Source: Clostridiales bacterium (GTDB lineage Bacteria; Bacillota; Clostridia; Christensenellales; Aristaeellaceae). Taken from it: 26,538 bases of DNA. A program made the position numbers and the translations under genes. Below, piece after piece: positions 22,043-26,538 of this stretch. Within the stretch, counting starts at the first letter, position 1. Each line of letters begins with the position of its first letter. The DNA lies in contig JAHZHX010000024.1 of assembly GCA_019420065.1 (NCBI GenBank), positions 1 through 26,538 on the forward strand. The letters run 5' to 3'. The notes under the pieces were generated by a model. It was not told the origin of the DNA and made no database searches. It saw nothing but the letters and a program-made list of their open reading frames with translations.

Positions 22043-23452
22043 TTACGCCAAAGCGTTTACCAGCTCCTTGAATACGCGCCCGCGCTGCTCATAATCGCTG
22101 AATTGGTCAAAAGACGCGCAGGCAGGCGACAGCAGCACATTCCCTCCGGGAACCGCAAGCCTGCGGCACAGCGCCACAGCTTCCGGATAGCGCTCCGCCT
22201 GATAGAGAGCAGTATAGCCTGCTTCCCGCAGCGCTTTTTCGATCTGCGGCGCCGTCGCTCCGCAAAGCACCACGCTGACGATCTGACCACTGTGGAGGAT
22301 CTCCCGCGCCAGACCGTCAAAGGATACATGTTTATCCGAGCCGCCCAGGATCAGTACCGTAGGCGCTCGCATCGTCTGCACCGCTTTCACCGTAGAATCC
22401 ACATTGGTTCCCTTGCTGTCATTATACCATTTCACGCCGTCCAGCTCGCGCACAAATTCAATACGGTGTTCCACGCCCTTGAAGGTACGCAGCGCATGGC
22501 GGATCACCGCCGCGGGCACGCCGGAGGCATAAGCCATCATGGCCGCGGCCAGCGCGTTTTCCAAATTATGCGGGCCGGGAATATAAATCTCTTCCGCGGC
22601 GCAAATGGGCTGTTCCTTTCCCTCCCAGCGAACCGTCACCTTGCCGCCGCTTACATACGCGCCCTGCGGCACCTCCTGTGTACGCGAGAACCAGGCGACG
22701 CGGGCCTTCAGCCCTTCCGCCATCGCCCGACAGGCAGGATCGTCGAAATTTAGTACCGCCGTATCGCGCGCCGTCTGCGCGTCAAAAATATGACGCTTCA
22801 CCGCCGCATAGTTTTCCAGGGTATAATGGCGGTTGAGATGATCTTCCGTCACATTGAGTACCGCCGCCACGCTGGGATGGAAATCCCGGGTCGTCTCCAG
22901 CTGGAAGGAGGACACCTCCGCGACCAGCACGTCCTCTTTGCGGCTCTGCATCGCCGCCGCGGACAGCGGATACCCGATATTGCCCGCCACGTAGGCGATG
23001 CGCCCGGCCGCGCGGTAAATCTCGCCCAGCAAAGAAACGGTGGTTGTTTTACCATTGGTGCCGGTCAAGGCCACCAGCGTTCCTTCGGCCAAAAGCGCCG
23101 CCGTTTCCAGCTCGCCCGTGACCATAATGCCCTTTTCCTTCGCCAGACGAACGATGGGCGCGTCAATGGCAATACCCGGGCTGATGAGCAATACGTCGCT
23201 TTGCTCCAGCAGCGCTTCCGGGGCTTCGCCCAGGTGCCATTCGCAGGGCAGAGCGCGAAGCGCCGTCATCCCTTCCCCCAGTTCCTCCGCCGTTTTCCGG
23301 TCGTTCAGCAGGGGAATTGCGCCATACCGGCACAAAAGCTGCGCCGCGGCAATGCCGCTGCGCGCCATGCCTATAATCAGCACGCGCTTATGCTGCCAGA
23401 AAGCCCGGCGCGCATCCTGCGCGCTATTCGTTTGTATTCCCTTTTCCGCCAT
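22043..23452 (-). CDS. murD: UDP-N-acetylmuramoyl-L-alanine:D-glutamate ligase MurD
   Basis: A cytoplasmic ATP-dependent ligase that adds D-Glu to UDP-MurNAc-L-Ala, 469 residues. The N-terminal Rossmann-like domain has RVLIIGMARSGIAAAQLL and DVLLISPGIAIDAPIV. The central ATPase has G131-T-N-G-K-T-T-T and VAEVSSFQLETT, followed by LNVTEDHLNRH. The C-terminal domain has EHRIEFVRELDGVKWYNDSKGTNVDST, LILGGSDKHVSF and LSPACASFDQFSDYEQRG, all typical of MurD. GGAGGTG lies 6 bases before ATG 23452; the frame runs to 23461. It follows mraY by 40 bases. Confidence 0.97.
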   Translation of the reverse strand: MAEKGIQTNSAQDARRAFWQHKRVLIIGMARSGIAAAQLLCRYGAIPLLNDRKTAEELGEGMTALRALPCEWHLGEAPEALLEQSDVLLISPGIAIDAPIVRLAKEKGIMVTGELETAALLAEGTLVALTGTNGKTTTVSLLGEIYRAAGRIAYVAGNIGYPLSAAAMQSRKEDVLVAEVSSFQLETTRDFHPSVAAVLNVTEDHLNRHYTLENYAAVKRHIFDAQTARDTAVLNFDDPACRAMAEGLKARVAWFSRTQEVPQGAYVSGGKVTVRWEGKEQPICAAEEIYIPGPHNLENALAAAMMAYASGVPAAVIRHALRTFKGVEHRIEFVRELDGVKWYNDSKGTNVDSTVKAVQTMRAPTVLILGGSDKHVSFDGLAREILHSGQIVSVVLCGATAPQIEKALREAGYTALYQAERYPEAVALCRRLAVPGGNVLLSPACASFDQFSDYEQRGRVFKELVNALA

Positions 23453-23492
23453 TTTCCGCACCTCCTCGTAACCGTGTTGTTCTCAAAATATT

Positions 23493-24551
23493 TTACAGAA
23501 AGCTGCGCACGGACAAAACAGCAGCTACTGCCAATGCCAATGTAAGCAGCGCATACATGCGCACGATCTGCGTCTCCTTCATGCCGCACATTTCAAAATG
23601 ATGATGAATCGGCGCCATTTTGAAAATGCGCTTGCCCTTGCCGGTCTTTTTGCGGGTATATTTGAAATATGCCGTTTGCATCATGACCGAGACCGAGCTC
23701 ATCACGCAGGTGAAGCACACCGTCAAAAGCAAAAATTGACAGCGCAGCAGCACCGCGGCGCCGACCATCGCACCGCCAATAAACATGCTGCCCGTATCGC
23801 CCATAAAAATCTGCGCCGGATAGTGGTTAAAGCGCAGAAAGCCAATGCTTGCCCCCGAAAGCGCAAAGCACAGGATCGCCACCGCATACTGGCCTCCCGC
23901 CGCCTGCCCCGCTGCGCCCAGCAGGGCGATAATGCCAAAGGCCGGCATGCCCGTCACCGTGACGGAGGAAAGAAGCCCGTCCAGCCCGTCCTGCAAATTG
24001 GAGCTGTTGGTCATGAACAGCACCGTCAGCGTAATCAGCGGAATGTAGAAAACGCCTAAATCCCAGGTTTTGTTCGTAAAAGGCAAAATCACCTGGCTGC
24101 CCAGCTTCGCATAGGTCCAGACTGAAAAAACAAGACCCACGAGCAGCTGCCCGGCAATTTTCTGCATGGGCTTGAGGCCCTCATGGTTCTTTTTCACGTC
24201 CTTGATATAATCGTCGGTAAAGCCCACGGCCATTGACCCCAGGCATACGAACAGCAGCGCCCACAGCCCGTTATCCAGGCTCCAGAAGGAAGCCGCCGAC
24301 GGTACTCTGGCAAAGCAGTAGGCCGTCAGCAGCACGGTGCATACCACCGTTACAAAACCGGTCACAATCCCGCCCATGTTCGGCGTTCCCTTTTTGCTCA
24401 AATGGCTTTGCGGGCCAAGCTCGTACATGGTTTGACCGAATTTGAGTTTTTTGAGCCTAAGAATGCAGCCGGGCATCAGCACGAGCATCAGCACTGCCGC
24501 CAGCGCCGCCGCCGCCAGCGCGCATATCAGTACCATCGTTTTCTCATCCAT
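23493..24551 (-). CDS. mraY: Phospho-N-acetylmuramoyl-pentapeptide transferase MraY
   Basis: An integral membrane enzyme, about 352 residues, that joins UDP-MurNAc-pentapeptide to undecaprenyl phosphate to make lipid I. Visible landmarks are GPQSHLSKKGTPNMGG, the aspartate pair D113-D114 in FTDDYIKDVKK (numbered from 24551), NSSNLQDGLDGL (usually NAVNLTDGLDGL), FLRFNHYPAQIFMGDTGS and APIHHHFE with the triple histidine. About ten transmembrane segments are present. Two ATGs, at 24557 and 24551, are possible; the second has GGAG at a better 9-base distance. It directly follows murE by 27 bases, with no murF between them as there would often be. Confidence 0.97.
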   Translation of the reverse strand: MDEKTMVLICALAAAALAAVLMLVLMPGCILRLKKLKFGQTMYELGPQSHLSKKGTPNMGGIVTGFVTVVCTVLLTAYCFARVPSAASFWSLDNGLWALLFVCLGSMAVGFTDDYIKDVKKNHEGLKPMQKIAGQLLVGLVFSVWTYAKLGSQVILPFTNKTWDLGVFYIPLITLTVLFMTNSSNLQDGLDGLLSSVTVTGMPAFGIIALLGAAGQAAGGQYAVAILCFALSGASIGFLRFNHYPAQIFMGDTGSMFIGGAMVGAAVLLRCQFLLLTVCFTCVMSSVSVMMQTAYFKYTRKKTGKGKRIFKMAPIHHHFEMCGMKETQIVRMYALLTLALAVAAVLSVRSFL

Positions 24552-24578
24552 GTGCATTGTCTCCTTCTGTTCTTCCCA

Positions 24579-26033
24579 TTACCGCCGAAGCTCCTCCAGC
24601 AGTTCGCGAACGATGACCTTTTCATCAAAGGGACGCTTGACCCCCATGATTTCCTGATAGGTTTCATGCCCTTTACCGGCCAGTACCACAATATCGCCCT
24701 CGCGCGCTACGGTCAGCGCATGGCGGATGGCCTCGCGCCGGTTTTCAATCACCGTATACTTTCCGGCGGTATGGCGAATGCCCTCCTCCACGGCGGCCAG
24801 GATCTGATAGGGATCCTCGCTGCGCGGGTTGTCGCTTGTCAAGATGGAATAATCCGCCAGTCGGCCGCCGATTTCGCCCATGATGGGCCGCTTGCCATGA
24901 TCGCGGTCGCCGCCGCAGCCAAAGAGGGCAATCACCCGCCCGCGGGCAAAATCGCGCACCGTTTTAAGAATGTTTTCCAGCGCCTCGGGCGAATGCGAAT
25001 AGTCCAGAATGACCTTGTAGGGCGTATGCGTGTCCAGCATTTCCGCCCGTCCGGGAACGGCGCTCACGCTTTCCAGTCCGCGCACAATATCGTCAAGGCC
25101 CACGTCCAGCTGCAGTGCTGCCGTTGCCGCCGTCAGGGCATTATAAACATTGAATATCCCCGTCATGCGCAGATGCACGCTGCGCTCGCCCAATCCCGCC
25201 GCGCACATGCGGAAGGAAACGCCGTTTTCCGTGATCTCAATATCGCGGGCATACACATCCGCATTGGTGCAAATGCCGTAGCGCTTGTAGGGGATCCGAA
25301 TATCGGAAAGAATCTTCGCCGTGCTTTCCTCATCCACATTCAGCGCGGCGCGGCGCGTATACCGCGGATCAAAGAACGCTTTTTTGGCCTCGAAATACTT
25401 GTCCATCGTGCCAAAATAGTCCAGATGATCCTGGGAGAGGTTGGTATAGCACCCTACGTCGTACACAATGCCATCCACGCGGTGCATGGCCGTCGCGTGA
25501 GCGGAAACCTCCATAATCACCGCCTGCACCTTTTCATCCGCCATCCGGCGCAGAAGCGCCTGCAATTCATGCGCCTCGGGCGTGGTCATATCGCCGTGGA
25601 TAAAGGTATGGCCGATCATGTTGCCCGTCGTGCCCACCAAGCCGCACTTCATGCCCGCGACTTCCAGGATGGCCTTCATCAGGTAGCTGGAGGTCGTCTT
25701 TCCCTTGGTACCGGTCACGCCGATCATTTTCATCTGCCTTGAGGGATGACCATACAGTGCGCTGCACATGGGGCCAAAGGCCTCGCGCGTGCTTTTGACA
25801 ATCAACTGCGGCACATCGCAGGGCAGCCGCCGCTCCACAACCAGCGCCGCCGCGCCATTATCGACCGCCTGCTGCGCAAAATCATGCGCGTCAAAATGCG
25901 CGCCGGAGATACAGAAGAACAGCCCCTGCGGCTGTTTCTTCCGGCTGTCCATAAACGGCACGGCAACCTGGCAGTCGCCGGTAGCTTCTATCACATATTG
26001 CGCGCATTCGCGCTTCAATTCACTTAACTTCAT
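24579..26033 (-). CDS. murE: UDP-MurNAc-L-Ala-D-Glu:meso-diaminopimelate ligase MurE
   Basis: A cytoplasmic ATP-dependent ligase that adds the third residue of the stem peptide, 484 residues. The P-loop is G108-T-K-G-K-T-T, followed by MTTPEAHELQALL, MEVSAHA and TNLSQDHLDYFG. The C-terminal domain holds LFGCGGDRDHGKRPIM and SDNPRSEDP, with D401-N-P-R404. DNPR is the motif that selects meso-diaminopimelate over lysine, so the wall is probably of the A1-gamma type. The ATG at 26033 has AAGGAG 5-6 bases upstream; the frame running to 26096 would include the promoter. A near-consensus promoter at 26068-26096 makes it the first gene of murE-mraY-murD-ftsW-murA-ftsQ. Confidence 0.97.
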   Translation of the reverse strand: MKLSELKRECAQYVIEATGDCQVAVPFMDSRKKQPQGLFFCISGAHFDAHDFAQQAVDNGAAALVVERRLPCDVPQLIVKSTREAFGPMCSALYGHPSRQMKMIGVTGTKGKTTSSYLMKAILEVAGMKCGLVGTTGNMIGHTFIHGDMTTPEAHELQALLRRMADEKVQAVIMEVSAHATAMHRVDGIVYDVGCYTNLSQDHLDYFGTMDKYFEAKKAFFDPRYTRRAALNVDEESTAKILSDIRIPYKRYGICTNADVYARDIEITENGVSFRMCAAGLGERSVHLRMTGIFNVYNALTAATAALQLDVGLDDIVRGLESVSAVPGRAEMLDTHTPYKVILDYSHSPEALENILKTVRDFARGRVIALFGCGGDRDHGKRPIMGEIGGRLADYSILTSDNPRSEDPYQILAAVEEGIRHTAGKYTVIENRREAIRHALTVAREGDIVVLAGKGHETYQEIMGVKRPFDEKVIVRELLEELRR

Positions 26034-26067
26034 GCCTGCTCCTTCCGTCGCCCCTGGCAACCTCCAT

Positions 26068-26096
26068 ATTATATACAAAAACTGCCCAAATGACAA
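26068..26096 (-). promoter_or_regulatory. Near-consensus promoter of the murE operon
   Basis: Minus strand TTGTCA (26096-26091), a 17-base spacer, then a perfect TATAAT (26073-26068). The -35 box begins immediately after the stop codon of the PBP gene. The start site would be near 26061, giving a leader of under 30 bases. Confidence 0.85.
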
Positions 26097-26538
26097 CTAC
26101 TCAGGTACGGCAAAGCGCACTTTTACCGCCGTTCCCTGGGCTGCATACATACCGGCCGCCGGGCTTTGCGATACGGCGACGCCGCTGCCCTCCAGCTCAA
26201 GCTCGAGTCCTCTGGCCCGCAGCGCGCGGCTGGCCTCCACCACGCTCATCCCCGCCACATCAGGCACGGCCACCATGATCTCAGGCGTCGCCGCCTCCCG
26301 ATCATCGGTATAGAGCATCACCTGCCCGCCTGAAATCATCTGCGCGCCCGCGGCGGGCATCTGCGCCGTAACCACATTGCTGACCCCATCGGTTTCCCAG
26401 CTTAAAGGGGCGGCGCGCAAAAGCTTTTTGGCCTCTTCCAGCGTCATGCCCACAACGTCGGGCACCCCAACCTTTTTCTGCTCCGCGCCGGTCTCTTTTT
26501 CGTAGCCCATATAGGCTAGGGTATCCGCAATGATCTGC
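26097..26538 (-). CDS. C-terminal part of a PASTA-domain class B penicillin-binding protein (runs off the window)
   Basis: The open frame continues to the window edge (QIIADTLAYMGYEKE). It matches the end of the transpeptidase domain of SpoVD/PBP2x-type proteins, where a helix ending in a YLG- or YMG-like turn precedes the PASTA repeats. Two PASTA modules follow: VGVPDVVGMTLEEAKKLL and then VAVPDVAGMSVVEASRAL, each ending in an AxGxxxxxGxxV-like strand. About 147 codons are present before TAG. The protein would cross-link peptidoglycan outside the membrane with the nearby FtsW. The catalytic SxxK, SxN and KTG motifs lie outside the window. SpoVD (sporulation) and vegetative FtsI/PBP2x cannot be separated from this fragment. 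Confidence 0.85.
   Translation of the reverse strand, partial: QIIADTLAYMGYEKETGAEQKKVGVPDVVGMTLEEAKKLLRAAPLSWETDGVSNVVTAQMPAAGAQMISGGQVMLYTDDREAATPEIMVAVPDVAGMSVVEASRALRARGLELELEGSGVAVSQSPAAGMYAAQGTAVKVRFAVPE

Noticed and set aside
24579..26096. Start of MurE at 26096
   Set aside because: This start would place the -10/-35 promoter inside the gene. ATG 26033 has AAGGAG and gives the normal MurE N-terminus.

Overview
The window looks like chromosomal DNA from a Gram-positive, low-to-mid GC bacterium of the Bacillota, probably a clostridial anaerobe. This is inferred, not proven. The evidence is strong GGAGG-type ribosome binding sites, a DUF896 (YnzC-type) gene, a VanW-domain protein, a PASTA-domain penicillin-binding protein next to murE, a MurE with the DNPR motif of meso-diaminopimelate enzymes, and iron-sulfur/radical SAM proteins. 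I saw no rRNA, tRNA, CRISPR, transposase or phage gene. The window holds 25 protein genes; the first and last run off the ends.

Left part (1-4556, all minus): the N-terminal part of an OmpR/PhoB-type response regulator; a short QueG-like iron-sulfur protein; an ABC-F ATPase; and a GNAT/Eis-like acetyltransferase. The ABC-F gene has its own near-consensus promoter and a roughly 190-nt leader. That leader holds tiny upstream ORFs, a 23/24-nt inverted repeat, an overlapping terminator-like hairpin and a second hairpin that covers the Shine-Dalgarno. It is laid out like the attenuators of antibiotic-inducible ABC-F resistance genes and is the most interesting regulatory structure here.

Middle plus-strand operon (4726-9887): six closely packed or overlapping genes encode a membrane-anchored M1 metallopeptidase, a phosphodiester glycosidase-domain protein, a divergent prolipoprotein diacylglyceryl transferase (Lgt)-like membrane protein, a DUF896 protein, a NUDIX hydrolase and an SH3-VanW surface protein. 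The theme is cell surface. It converges, with a 14-base overlap, on a minus-strand operon (9874-14327): tex, a radical SAM gene, a DUF554 membrane protein and an L,D-transpeptidase.

A 279-base gap (14328-14606) carries divergent extended -10 promoters, a minus-strand hairpin-plus-U-tract and unexplained mutually exclusive inverted repeats. An SGNH hydrolase (plus) then converges with a GyrI-like gene (minus).

Right part (15983-26538, all minus): a division and cell wall (dcw) cluster in transcription order PBP(PASTA) - murE - mraY - murD - ftsW - murA - ftsQ - ftsA - ftsZ. Near-consensus promoters precede murE and ftsA, and a hairpin terminator follows ftsZ. murF, murG, murC and murB are absent from this stretch, and murA sits where murG/murC are commonly found. 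The products make UDP-MurNAc-tripeptide and lipid I, polymerise glycan (FtsW with the PBP) and build the Z-ring.
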